A stretch of 43,619 nucleotides of DNA from Thiomonas intermedia (GTDB lineage Bacteria > Pseudomonadota > Gammaproteobacteria > Burkholderiales > Burkholderiaceae_C), in contig DYKQ01000012.1 in assembly GCA_020722545.1 (NCBI GenBank), positions 1 to 43,619 on the forward strand, written 5' to 3'. Made by a program: the position numbers and the translations under genes. The notes below the pieces were generated by a model that saw only the letters and a program-made list of their open reading frames with translations, did not search any database and was not told the DNA's origin. Positions 11,314 through 20,839 of this stretch are shown here, piece by piece (position 1 is the first letter of the stretch; each line of letters opens with the position of its first letter).

Positions 11314-11486
11314 GGGCGCCCCAGCGCCGATGCCGGGCAATTCAGCGGGTGCAGCAGGGCAAGCCCTAAGGCATTCAAATATGCCACTGGACTTATATTT
11401 CAACTTCCACGCGCTGCGCGACGCCTGATGGGCTGTCAGGATCTCACGCGGCACGCGACCAAACCATAAGACAAGGGAGACCGTTC

Positions 11487-13478
11487 ATGCGCCACAGCAT
11501 TCCATCCACTTCGCGAGCGCCGCGTTTCTGGGCAGGGCTCAGTCGGGCTCTGCTGGGCTTTTTCCTGCTCTGGGCCGGCGTTTTGCTGCCCGCGGCGCAC
11601 GCTCAGCAGGCCGATTTCCTGCCCCCGGACGAAGCCTTCCAGTTCACTGCCAAAGTGCAGAATGCCAAGACGGTGCTGCTGCAGTTCAAGGCGCACGACG
11701 GGTATTACCTGTACCAGGAGCGATTCCATTTTGAGTCACAGACGCCGGGCGTGGAACTCGGCAAGCCAGAATTTCCTCCGGCGCACAAGATCTTCGATAA
11801 AAACCTCGGCCACGAGGTGTTTCATTACCGCGGACTGGTGCCGATTCCCCTGCCCGTGCTCAAGGCGCCGGCCACCTTCAAGATGTTGGTGACGTATCAG
11901 GGCTGCGCCGACGCGGGGCTTTGCTACCCGCCGATCGAAAAGCTCGCCACCGTCAGTCTCAGCGGGTTTGGCGGCAACGCAACGGTGAGCATTTCCGAAC
12001 CCAACGACGACAGCGGCAGCGCACCCGCGGCAAGCGGCAGCGAAGCCAGCGGCCTGGTACAGGGCTTGATGGCTGGCGCCAGTGCGGCACAACCGGCGGC
12101 CTCTGCTTCCGCCGCAGTGGCGCCAGCTCCGGCTGCAACGGCATCGGCCTCCACCGCTCCGGCTGCAACGGCCGCGGTCGCTCAGGGTGGCGATTCGTCG
12201 CGCATTGGTCAGGCGCTGGCGTCGGGCAGCCTGCTCAGCATCATTCCCATGTTCCTGGTGTTTGGTCTGCTGCTGGCCTTCACGCCCTGCGTGCTGCCGA
12301 TGATTCCCATTCTGTCGAGCATCATCGTGGGGCAGGGTGACAAAGTGTCCCGCGGGCGCGGCTTCGCCCTGGCCGTGGCCTATTCGCTGGGCATGGCCAT
12401 TGTGTACACGGCCTTTGGCGTGGCGGCCGGTCTGCTCGGCCAAGGGCTGGCGGCCTCGTTGCAGAACCCCTGGGTGCTGTCGGTCTTCGCCTTGCTGCTC
12501 GTGGTGCTGTCGCTGTCGATGTTCGGTTTCTACGAACTGCAAGTGCCCAGCAGTCTGCAGAGCAAGTTGTCGTCCACCTCCGACAAGATGCAGGGCGGAC
12601 ACTTCGCCGGGGTTTTCATCATGGGTGGCATTTCCGCGCTCATCGTCGGGCCCTGCGTGGCCGCGCCGCTGGCTGGCGCCCTGCTCTACATCAGCCAGAC
12701 CGGCAACGCGCTCATCGGCGGGGTGGCGCTGTTCTCGCTGGCGGCGGGCATGAGCGTGCCCTTGCTGCTGGTCGGTCTGGGCGCGGGCGCCTTGCTGCCC
12801 AGGGCGGGCGGATGGATGAACGGCGTCAAGGCCTTTTTCGGCGTGCTGCTCATCGCCACCGCGCTGTACATGATCGCCCCGGTTCTGCCGACCTGGCTGC
12901 TGATGGTGCTGTGGGCTCTGCTTTTCCTCATCAGCGCCAGCTTCCTGCGGGCGTTCGACCGGCTGCCCGACGAGGCTTCGGGATGGAAGCGGCTGTTCAA
13001 GGGCTTCGGCGTGGCGCTGGCCGTGGCGGGCGCGGCGCTGATCGTCGGTCTGGCGGCGGGCAACCGCAATCTGCTGCAGCCGCTTGCCGGGCTGGGCGGC
13101 GGCGCAGCGGGCGCCGTGAGCGCAGCGCCTGCGGTGCAGTTTCAGCGCATTCACACGGTGGCCGATCTCGACCGCGTGGTCGCCAGCAGCAGCAAGCCGG
13201 TGATGCTCGACTTCTACGCCGACTGGTGCGTGTCGTGCAAGGAGATGGAGCACTTCACCTTCACCGATCCGGCGGTGGCGCAGCAGATGGCGGGCTTTAC
13301 GCTGATTCAGGCCGACGTGACGAACAACACCGCCGACGACAAGGCGTTGCTCAAGCGCTTCCAGCTGTTCGGCCCGCCGGGCATCATCTTTTTCAAGGAC
13401 GGCAAGGAAGTGGGCCGCGTGGTGGGCTTCGAGGATGCCAAGACCTTCCTGGCGTCGATGCAGCGCGCGGGGGTTTGA
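11487..13478 (+). CDS. dsbD: Thiol:disulfide interchange protein DsbD
   Basis: N-terminal DsbD alpha domain (CADAGLCYPP), CcdA-like membrane domain (FTPCVLPMIPILSSII; GPCVAAPLAGALLY), C-terminal thioredoxin domain with YADWCVSCKEME. Confidence 0.96.
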   Translation: MRHSIPSTSRAPRFWAGLSRALLGFFLLWAGVLLPAAHAQQADFLPPDEAFQFTAKVQNAKTVLLQFKAHDGYYLYQERFHFESQTPGVELGKPEFPPAHKIFDKNLGHEVFHYRGLVPIPLPVLKAPATFKMLVTYQGCADAGLCYPPIEKLATVSLSGFGGNATVSISEPNDDSGSAPAASGSEASGLVQGLMAGASAAQPAASASAAVAPAPAATASASTAPAATAAVAQGGDSSRIGQALASGSLLSIIPMFLVFGLLLAFTPCVLPMIPILSSIIVGQGDKVSRGRGFALAVAYSLGMAIVYTAFGVAAGLLGQGLAASLQNPWVLSVFALLLVVLSLSMFGFYELQVPSSLQSKLSSTSDKMQGGHFAGVFIMGGISALIVGPCVAAPLAGALLYISQTGNALIGGVALFSLAAGMSVPLLLVGLGAGALLPRAGGWMNGVKAFFGVLLIATALYMIAPVLPTWLLMVLWALLFLISASFLRAFDRLPDEASGWKRLFKGFGVALAVAGAALIVGLAAGNRNLLQPLAGLGGGAAGAVSAAPAVQFQRIHTVADLDRVVASSSKPVMLDFYADWCVSCKEMEHFTFTDPAVAQQMAGFTLIQADVTNNTADDKALLKRFQLFGPPGIIFFKDGKEVGRVVGFEDAKTFLASMQRAGV

Positions 13479-13524
13479 ATCAAGCGACGACCAGAGCGAC
13501 CAAGGTGGCTTTGTTCACAGCTTT

Positions 13525-15612
13525 TCACGCCGCTGCCACTTCCACCAGACAGTCGTAGAAGCACGGCCCGGCGCCCAGGTCGGTCAGGCGCTGGTGGGTG
13601 AGGGCATTGACGTTGTTGCCATCGGAGGAGAGCTTGCGCCACCAGATGCCCAGAGCGACGATCTGGCCGGGGCGCGTGCGGGCGCTGACGCGGGCGCGGA
13701 AGAGGCTGGCGCCGCGGCCGTTGAAGGCGCGCACGCTCTGGCCATCGACGATGTTGCGCGCTGCGGCGTCTTCCGGGTGGATGAGCAGCGCGGGTTCGCC
13801 TTCGAGCTTGCGCAGGCTGTCCACGTTCACGAAGCTGGAGTTGAGGAAGTTGCGCGCCGGCGGAGAGATCATCGCCAGCGGGTAGCGCGTGGCAAGCTCC
13901 GGTGCGGAGGCGGCGGACTCAAAGGGCAACAGCACTTCGGGCAAGGGGTCGCGTCCGGCGTCGGCCTCGCGCTGCGACCAGAATTCGCACTTGCCCGAAG
14001 GCGTGGGAAAACCGCCGTGGGCAAAGGGCGCGGCGGCGCCCGGCAGCTTGGCCCAGCCGCTGGTTTGCAAACTCTCCCAGTGGATGTCGCCGTTGCGCGG
14101 ATCGGGCGCGATGGCCTGCGCTGCGATCTGCTCGTCGCTCTCGGCAAAGCAGGGGTCGTTGAAACCCATGCGCGCGGCCAGCAGGCGGAAGATTTCGGTG
14201 TTCGGCTTGGCCTGTCCCAGTGGCGCAATGGCCGGGTTGTTCGCCATCCAGTAGCGGTGGCCGTACGACTTGTGCACGTCCAGATGTTCGAGCTGGGTGG
14301 TGGCGGGCAGCAGGTAGTCGGCGTAGTCGGCGGTATCGGTCTGGAAATGCTCCAGCACCACGGTGAACAGATCGTCGCGGGCGAACCCGGCGCGCACCTT
14401 GTCGCCTTCGGGCGCAACCGCCAGCGGATTGCTGTTGTAGACGATCACGGCTTCGACTTTCGGGCCGAATTCCGGCGAACTCGGCCGCAGCAGATCGTCG
14501 CCGATGGTCACCATATTGAGGGTGCGCGGGGTGCGTCCGGCCAGCAGATCGGGACGTTCCAGCGCGGCGCCGTTGGCGGCGAAATGACTGGAACTCGACA
14601 TCAGCAGGCCGCCGGCATCGTGCCGCCAGGCGCCCACGAGCGCCGGCAGGCAGGCGATGGTGCGCACCGCATTGGCGCCGCCGCGCACGCGCTGCAAGCC
14701 GTAATTCATGCGGATGGCCGCCGGGGTGAGCGTGCCGTAGTCGCGCGCCAGTTGGCGGATTTGCTCGGCGGGCACGCCGCAGACCTCGGCGGCGCGCTCG
14801 GGCGGCCACTCCAGCGCGCGTTCACGCAGTGCGGCAAAGCCCACGGTGTGCTGAGCGATGTAGTCGTGGTCGAGCCAGTCGTGCGCAATGAGTTCGTGCA
14901 TCAAGGCATAGGCCAGCGCGGCGTCGGTGCCGGGACGCGGTTGCACATGGTCGTGGCACTTCTCGGCGGTGTCGTTGCGCCAGGGGTCGATGCACACCAG
15001 CTTGGCGCCATGGCGCTTGGCGCGCTGCGCGTAAGTCCAGAAATGCAGATTGCTGGTGATGCTGTTGCTGCCCCAGATGACGATGAGCTTGCTGTGCTCG
15101 AACTGCTCGACGTCCAGCCCCATCTTGCCGCCGATCACCGCCTTGAGCCCGGCCTCGCCCGCGGTGGAGCAGATGGTGCGGTCGAGCAGGCTGGCGCCGA
15201 GCTTGTGAAAAAAGCGCGCCGCCATGCTTTCGCTCTGCACGAAACCCAGCGTGCCGCCGTAGGAGTAGGGCAGGATGGCCTGCGGGTCGCGGGCGGCAAT
15301 CTCTTTGAGCCGGGCGGCGATGTCGTCCAACGCTTCGTCCCAGCTCACCGGGGCGAACTGCCCGGCGCCTTTGGGGCCGACTCGCTTCATCGGCTGCAGC
15401 AAGCGGTCGGGGTGATAGGTGCGCTCGGTATAGCGCGACACCTTGGCGCACAGCGCGCCGTGCGTGGGGGGATGGTCGGGATCGCCGCGCACGCTGATGG
15501 CCACGCCGTCTCGCACGGTGACGAGCAGGGCGCAGGTGTCGGGGCAGTCGTGCGGGCAGGCGGCGCGCACGAGGGTGTCTTGGGCGGAGACTGCGTTGGA
15601 AGAGTCGGGCAT
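13525..15612 (-). CDS. Molybdopterin-dependent oxidoreductase, BisC/COG0243-type catalytic subunit, about 695 aa
   Basis: N-terminal 4Fe-4S motif CPHDCPDTC...CAK; SWDEALDDIAARL; IWGSNSITSNLHFW; C-terminal dinucleotide-binding-like region. Start set at MPDSSNAVSAQ (15612) rather than the 15870 ORF start. Confidence 0.9.
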   Translation of the reverse strand: MPDSSNAVSAQDTLVRAACPHDCPDTCALLVTVRDGVAISVRGDPDHPPTHGALCAKVSRYTERTYHPDRLLQPMKRVGPKGAGQFAPVSWDEALDDIAARLKEIAARDPQAILPYSYGGTLGFVQSESMAARFFHKLGASLLDRTICSTAGEAGLKAVIGGKMGLDVEQFEHSKLIVIWGSNSITSNLHFWTYAQRAKRHGAKLVCIDPWRNDTAEKCHDHVQPRPGTDAALAYALMHELIAHDWLDHDYIAQHTVGFAALRERALEWPPERAAEVCGVPAEQIRQLARDYGTLTPAAIRMNYGLQRVRGGANAVRTIACLPALVGAWRHDAGGLLMSSSSHFAANGAALERPDLLAGRTPRTLNMVTIGDDLLRPSSPEFGPKVEAVIVYNSNPLAVAPEGDKVRAGFARDDLFTVVLEHFQTDTADYADYLLPATTQLEHLDVHKSYGHRYWMANNPAIAPLGQAKPNTEIFRLLAARMGFNDPCFAESDEQIAAQAIAPDPRNGDIHWESLQTSGWAKLPGAAAPFAHGGFPTPSGKCEFWSQREADAGRDPLPEVLLPFESAASAPELATRYPLAMISPPARNFLNSSFVNVDSLRKLEGEPALLIHPEDAAARNIVDGQSVRAFNGRGASLFRARVSARTRPGQIVALGIWWRKLSSDGNNVNALTHQRLTDLGAGPCFYDCLVEVAAA

Positions 15613-15683
15613 GGCGACGGTTTTTGAAGTCAGGGAGTCAGTCCGCGAGTGTAGGCGGCAAATCCCCTGATCGCAGTTAGCGG

Positions 15684-15712
15684 TTGACAAAGTGGCGAGA
15701 ATCGGAAATAGT
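15684..15712 (+). promoter_or_regulatory. Putative promoter of the TetR gene
   Basis: Perfect TTGACA (15684-15689), 17-nt spacer, AATAGT (15707-15712, 4/6 to TATAAT). Confidence 0.5.
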
Positions 15713-15724
15713 ACGACCGTTCGT
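15713..15724. promoter_or_regulatory. Candidate TetR-family operator
   Basis: ACGA-CCGT-TCGT dyad immediately downstream of the predicted -10 element and upstream of a TetR gene. Confidence 0.45.
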
Positions 15725-15755
15725 TTTTTATCAATCCCTCCCGCACACGACAAAA

Positions 15756-16556
15756 ATGACTGCAAGTCACTCACCGATCTCTCCGCGCCGCACGCCGCAC
15801 CGAACGGCGGGCGCCAAAACGGCGGTAAAAGCGGCGGTAAAAGCGGCGGCAAAGCGCGGCGTGAGCGCAAGCCTGCCAGTCGAGCCGATCAGCAGTGGTT
15901 CGGCCAAGGGGCGGCAGACGCGGCAGGCCATCATCGACTGCGCGCTGCAGATGGCCGGGCGCATCGGGCTGGAGGGCTTGTCCATCGGGGTGCTCGCCGA
16001 CCGCATGGAGATGAGCAAATCGGGCGTGTTCGCGCATTTCGGTTCGCGCGAGGAGTTGCAGATCGCCGTTATCCGCCACTATCACGACCAGTTCGAGCAG
16101 GAGGTGTTTTACCGCGCCATCGAGCAGCCGCGCGGCATGCCGCGTCTGGCGGCGATGGTGCAGCACTGGCTGCAGCGGGTCAGCGTGGAAATGGAGACCG
16201 GCTGCATCTACATCTCCAGCGCGGTGGAATTCGACGACCGCCCGGGCACGGTGCGCGATGCGCTGGTCGCCATGATCCAGACCTGGCACGACGCGGTGCG
16301 CCGCGCCATCGTGCAGGCCATCGAAATGCGCCATCTCAAGCCCGACACCGATCCGCAACAGCTCATGTTCCAGATTCACGGCTACATCCTGGCGCTGCAT
16401 CACGACGCCCGGCTGCTCAAGCTGCCCAACAGCCTGGAGCTGGCCTGCCGCAGTCTTGACGCGCTGCTGCGCGACCACGCCACCCCCGAAGGATTGCCCC
16501 TGCTCTTGCCTTGCCTGGCCGCGGAAAGCGCCGCGAGCGACTCCGCCCCCCATTAA
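15756..16556 (+). CDS. TetR/AcrR family transcriptional regulator with Ala/Lys-rich N-terminal extension
   Basis: TetR HTH: RQAIIDCALQMAGRIGLEGLSIGVLADRMEMSKSGVFAHFGSREELQIAVI; preceded by AGAKTAVKAAVKAAAKRG. Confidence 0.92.
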   Translation: MTASHSPISPRRTPHRTAGAKTAVKAAVKAAAKRGVSASLPVEPISSGSAKGRQTRQAIIDCALQMAGRIGLEGLSIGVLADRMEMSKSGVFAHFGSREELQIAVIRHYHDQFEQEVFYRAIEQPRGMPRLAAMVQHWLQRVSVEMETGCIYISSAVEFDDRPGTVRDALVAMIQTWHDAVRRAIVQAIEMRHLKPDTDPQQLMFQIHGYILALHHDARLLKLPNSLELACRSLDALLRDHATPEGLPLLLPCLAAESAASDSAPH

Positions 16557-16603
16557 GCCCATTTTCAGCCCGTTTTTCGATTCACGATTTTCAGGAGACA
16601 GAT

Positions 16604-18400
16604 ATGCCCCAATACCACCCGCCCTTGCGAGATATGCAGTTCGTCATGCACGAAGTGCTCGACGCCACCACCCTGCTCAAGGAGCTGCCGCCCTATGCCG
16701 AGGTCGATGCCGACCTGATCAACCAAGTGTGCGAAGAGGCGGGCAAGTTCTGCAGCGAGGTGCTGCAGCCGCTCAACGCCAGCGGTGATGCCGAGGGCTG
16801 CCATTACGACGCCGCCACGCATGCCGTGACCACGCCCAAGGGTTTCAAGGCGGCGTGGGATCAGTTCGTGCAAGCGGGGTGGATCAGCCTGACGGCCGAC
16901 GCCGAATTCGGCGGTCAGGGCCTGCCGCACTTGGTGGGCAGCGCAGTGCACGAGATGCTGAACGCCGCCAACCAGGCCTGGACCATGTACCCCGGTCTGA
17001 CGCAGGGCGTGACCGAATTGCTGAACGCGCATGGCAGCGCCGAGCAGAAGGCGCTGTACATGCCCAAGCTGGTGGCCGGCGAGTGGACGGGCACCATGTG
17101 CCTGACCGAGCCGCATTGCGGCACCGACCTCGGCCTGATTCGCACCAAGGCCGTGCCGCAGGAAGGCGGCAGCTACAAGCTCAGCGGTCAAAAAATCTTC
17201 ATCTCCAGCGGCGAACATGACCTGGCCGACAACATCATTCACATGGTGCTGGCCAAGCTGCCGGGCGCGCCTGAGGGCAGCAAGGGGATTTCTCTGTTCA
17301 TCGTGCCCAAGTTCGTGCCGACTGCCGATGCGGGCGTGGGCGAGCGCAACGGCATTTTCTGCTCCGGCATCGAACACAAAATGGGCATTCACGCCAACCC
17401 CACCTGCCAGATGACGCTGGAAGACGCCACCGGCTGGATGGTGGGCGAGCCCAACAAGGGCCTGGCCGCGATGTTCGTGATGATGAACGGCGCCCGGCTC
17501 GGCGTAGGCATGCAGTCGCTTGGGCTCACCGAAGTGGCGTATCAAAACGCGCTGGCCTACGCCCGCGACCGCCTGCAGATGCGCGCCCTCACCGGGCCGA
17601 AGGCGCCCGACAAACCGGCCGATCCCATTCTGGTGCATCCCGACGTGCGCCGCATGCTGCTCACCGCGCGCGCCTGGGCCGAAGGCGGGCGCTTTCTGGC
17701 GTATTGGATTTCGCTGCTGCTCGACCAGTCGCTGCACCACCCGGACGTCGAGGTGCGCAAGGACGCCGACGACCTCGTCTCGCTGCTCACCCCCATCGTC
17801 AAGGCCTTCATCACCGACAACGGTCTGCAGGCCGCCAACGAATGCCTGCAGGTGTTCGGCGGGCACGGCTACATCCGCGAATGGGGCATGGAGCAATTCG
17901 TGCGCGACGCCCGCATCAACCTGATCTATGAAGGCACCAACACCATCCAGGCGCTCGACCTGCTGGGCCGCAAGGTGTTGATGGACGGCGGCGCGCGGCT
18001 GCGCAAGTTCGGCAAGATCCTGACCGATTTCATCGAAGAAGAAGGCGTCAACGAGGCCATGCAGGAGTTCATCAACCCGCTGGCCGATCTGGCCGACAAG
18101 GTGCAGAAACTCACCATGGAACTGGGCATGAAGGCCATGGCCGACAAGGACGAAGTCGGCGCGGCTGCCGTGCCGTATTTGCGCGTGGCCGGTCATGTGG
18201 TGTTTGCCTACGCCTTCGCCCGCATGGCGCAGGTGGCGCAGCGCAAGATGGCTGAAGGCGACGATTCGCCCTTCTACCAAGCCAAGCTGCAGACGGCGCG
18301 CTTTTACTTCGGGCGCCTGTATCCCGAATCCGCCGCCGCGATCCGCATGGCGCGCAGCGGCGCAAAGAACCTGATGGACACCGAGGCGGTGTTCGCCTGA
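16604..18400 (+). CDS. Acyl-CoA dehydrogenase, about 598 aa, DmdC-like long form with C-terminal domain
   Basis: MPQYHPPLRDMQFVMHEVL...; MCLTEPHCGTDLGLIRTKA; FGGHGYIREWGMEQFVRDARINLIYEGTNTIQALDLLGRKV. Confidence 0.93.
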   Translation: MPQYHPPLRDMQFVMHEVLDATTLLKELPPYAEVDADLINQVCEEAGKFCSEVLQPLNASGDAEGCHYDAATHAVTTPKGFKAAWDQFVQAGWISLTADAEFGGQGLPHLVGSAVHEMLNAANQAWTMYPGLTQGVTELLNAHGSAEQKALYMPKLVAGEWTGTMCLTEPHCGTDLGLIRTKAVPQEGGSYKLSGQKIFISSGEHDLADNIIHMVLAKLPGAPEGSKGISLFIVPKFVPTADAGVGERNGIFCSGIEHKMGIHANPTCQMTLEDATGWMVGEPNKGLAAMFVMMNGARLGVGMQSLGLTEVAYQNALAYARDRLQMRALTGPKAPDKPADPILVHPDVRRMLLTARAWAEGGRFLAYWISLLLDQSLHHPDVEVRKDADDLVSLLTPIVKAFITDNGLQAANECLQVFGGHGYIREWGMEQFVRDARINLIYEGTNTIQALDLLGRKVLMDGGARLRKFGKILTDFIEEEGVNEAMQEFINPLADLADKVQKLTMELGMKAMADKDEVGAAAVPYLRVAGHVVFAYAFARMAQVAQRKMAEGDDSPFYQAKLQTARFYFGRLYPESAAAIRMARSGAKNLMDTEAVFA

Positions 18401-18419
18401 ATCCCCCGAAGGAGCTGAC

Positions 18420-20819
18420 ATGACACAGACGATACACATCCGCAAGGTTGCCGTACTTGGCGCTGGCGTGATGGGCGCGCAGATCGCGGCCCATTGCATC
18501 AACGCCCGGGTGCCGGTGGTGCTGTTCGACCTTCCTGCCAAAGAAGGCAGCAAGAACGGCATCGTGACCAAGGCCGTGGCCAACCTCAAGAAACTCAGCC
18601 CGGCGCCGCTGGGCGACGCGGCTGAGGCCGGCCTGATCACCGAGGCCAACTACGAGACCGACCTCGAACTGCTGCAGAGCTGCGATCTGGTGATCGAGGC
18701 CATTGCCGAGCGCATGGACTGGAAGCACGATCTGTACAAAAAGGTCACGCCGCATCTGGGCGCGAACACCCTCTTCGCCTCCAACACCTCGGGCCTGTCG
18801 ATCACCGCATTGTCGGCAGGGTTCGACGCCGATCTGCGCAAACGCTTTTGCGGCGTGCATTTTTTCAACCCGCCGCGCTATATGCATCTGGTGGAACTCA
18901 TCCCCACCGCAGACACCGACGGCGCCATTCTCGACCGGCTGGAAACCTTCCTCACCACCACCCTGGGCAAGGGCGTGGTGCGCGCCAAGGACACGCCGAA
19001 CTTTGTCGCCAACCGCGTGGGCGTGTTCTCCATTCTGGCGGTGATCAAGGAGGGTGAAAAATTCGGGCTCGGCTTTGACGTCATCGACGATCTCACCGGC
19101 AGCAAACTCGGCCGCGCCAAGAGCGCGACCTTCCGCACCTCCGACGTGGTCGGCCTGGACACCATGGCCCATGTCATCAAGACCATGCAGGACACCCTGC
19201 CCGCGGATAAAGACCCCTTCGCCGCGCTCTATGCCACCCCGCCCGTGCTGGCGACGCTGGTCGCCAATGGCGCGCTGGGGCAGAAGAGCGGCGCCGGTTT
19301 CTACAAAAAGGTCGGACGCGACATCCTGAAGTTCGACCCCGCCAAGGGCGACTATGTGCCGGGCGGCGGCAAGGCCGACGAGATCGTGGTGCGCATGCTG
19401 AAAAAGCCCGCGCCCGAGCGGTTCAAGCTGCTGCGCGAATCAAGCAATCCGCAGGCGCAGTTCCTGTGGAGCATTTTCCGCGACGTGTGGCATTACGTGG
19501 CCCTGCATCTGGCCGACATCGCTGACAACGCCCGCGATCTCGACTTCGCCATCCGCTGGGGCTTCGGCTGGAACGAAGGCCCGTTCGAAAGCTGGCAGGC
19601 CGCAGGCTGGAAGCAGATCGCCGACTGGATCGCCGAAGACATCGCCGCAGGCAAGACGCTTTGCGGCGCACCGCTGCCCGCCTGGGTGAACCAGGTGGAC
19701 GGCGTGCACAAACCCGAGGGTTCTTACTCGGCGGCGAACAACGCCTACATCGGTCGCTCGAAGTTGCCGGTCTATGCCCGCCAGCCGTTCAAGCAGGCCG
19801 TGCTCGGCGAGAACGCGCCCGACCCGCGCACCGCGGGCAACACCGTGTTCGAGGATGAGTCGATCCGCCTGTGGACGGCGCCCGGCGCCGACGACGTGCT
19901 GGTCGCCAGCTTCAAGACCAAGATGAACACCATCGGCCCCGGAATCATCTCCGGTCTGCACAAGGCGGTGGAACTGGCCGAAGACCGCTACAAGGGCGTG
20001 GTGGTCTGGCAGCCGACCTCGCTGTCGGGCGGGCCCTTCAGCGCCGGGGCCGATCTGCAGGCGATGATGCCCGCCTTCATGGCCGGCGGCCCCAAAGCCA
20101 TCGAACCGGAAGAAAAGAAGCTGCACGATCTGATGCTCACCCTGCGCTACGCCCAGGTGCCGGTGGTGGCCGCAGTCAGCGGCATCGCCCTGGGCGGCGG
20201 CACTGAGCTGAGCGTGTATTGCGCCAAGCGCGTGGTGCATTTCGAGAGCTATATGGGCCTGGTGGAAATGGGCGTGGGCCTGATTCCGGGCGGCGGCGGC
20301 CTTGCCTATCTGGCGCGACGTGCCGCAGAGCAGGCGCAGGGCGGCGACATCCTGCATTTCCTCAAGACGGGCTTCCAGGCCGCGGCGATGGCCACGGTGG
20401 GCAAGTCGGCGCTGGAAAGTCGCAATCTGGGCTATCTGCTGCCCAGCGATGCCATCGTCATGCATGCCCACGAACTGCTGCACGTGGCGGTGGGTCAGGC
20501 GCGGGCGATGTTCGACGCGGGCTATCGTCCGCCGGTGCCCGGCCAGACTTTCCCGGTGCTCGGACGCAATGGCATCGCCACCATCCGCGCGCAATTGGTC
20601 AACATGCGCGACGGCGGCTTCATCTCCGCCTACGACGACGAGATCGCCACGCGCATCGCCACCGTGCTGTGCGGCGGCGATGTGGAAGAAGGCGCTTTGG
20701 CCGACGAGGCCACGCTGATGGCGCTGGAACGCAAGCATTTCTGCGAACTGCTCGGCCAGAGCAAGACCCAGGAACGCATCATGGGCATGTTGCAGACCGG
20801 CAAGCCGGTGCGTAACTGA
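18420..20819 (+). CDS. 3-hydroxyacyl-CoA dehydrogenase / enoyl-CoA hydratase fusion (FadN-like domain order)
   Basis: N-terminal NAD-binding VAVLGAGVMGAQIAAHC, HFFNPPRYMHLVELIPT; C-terminal crotonase region SGGPFSAGADLQAMM, SGIALGGGTELSVYC. Confidence 0.94.
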   Translation: MTQTIHIRKVAVLGAGVMGAQIAAHCINARVPVVLFDLPAKEGSKNGIVTKAVANLKKLSPAPLGDAAEAGLITEANYETDLELLQSCDLVIEAIAERMDWKHDLYKKVTPHLGANTLFASNTSGLSITALSAGFDADLRKRFCGVHFFNPPRYMHLVELIPTADTDGAILDRLETFLTTTLGKGVVRAKDTPNFVANRVGVFSILAVIKEGEKFGLGFDVIDDLTGSKLGRAKSATFRTSDVVGLDTMAHVIKTMQDTLPADKDPFAALYATPPVLATLVANGALGQKSGAGFYKKVGRDILKFDPAKGDYVPGGGKADEIVVRMLKKPAPERFKLLRESSNPQAQFLWSIFRDVWHYVALHLADIADNARDLDFAIRWGFGWNEGPFESWQAAGWKQIADWIAEDIAAGKTLCGAPLPAWVNQVDGVHKPEGSYSAANNAYIGRSKLPVYARQPFKQAVLGENAPDPRTAGNTVFEDESIRLWTAPGADDVLVASFKTKMNTIGPGIISGLHKAVELAEDRYKGVVVWQPTSLSGGPFSAGADLQAMMPAFMAGGPKAIEPEEKKLHDLMLTLRYAQVPVVAAVSGIALGGGTELSVYCAKRVVHFESYMGLVEMGVGLIPGGGGLAYLARRAAEQAQGGDILHFLKTGFQAAAMATVGKSALESRNLGYLLPSDAIVMHAHELLHVAVGQARAMFDAGYRPPVPGQTFPVLGRNGIATIRAQLVNMRDGGFISAYDDEIATRIATVLCGGDVEEGALADEATLMALERKHFCELLGQSKTQERIMGMLQTGKPVRN

Positions 20820-20839
20820 TCCGCCACCAGGAGAACGAC

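Noticed and set aside
11736-13253. 505-aa minus-strand ORF opposite dsbD
   Set aside because: Antisense artefact rich in Gln/His/Arg/Gly; dsbD has all expected catalytic motifs.
13435-15627. 730-aa plus-strand ORF opposite the molybdopterin oxidoreductase
   Set aside because: Antisense to a well-supported gene; composition (Gly/Val/Ala/His/Arg/Gln-rich, no recognisable domain) is typical of GC-rich antisense frames.
16565-18649. 694-aa minus-strand ORF opposite the acyl-CoA dehydrogenase
   Set aside because: No domain-like sequence; His/Gln/Arg-rich mirror frame of a confident gene.
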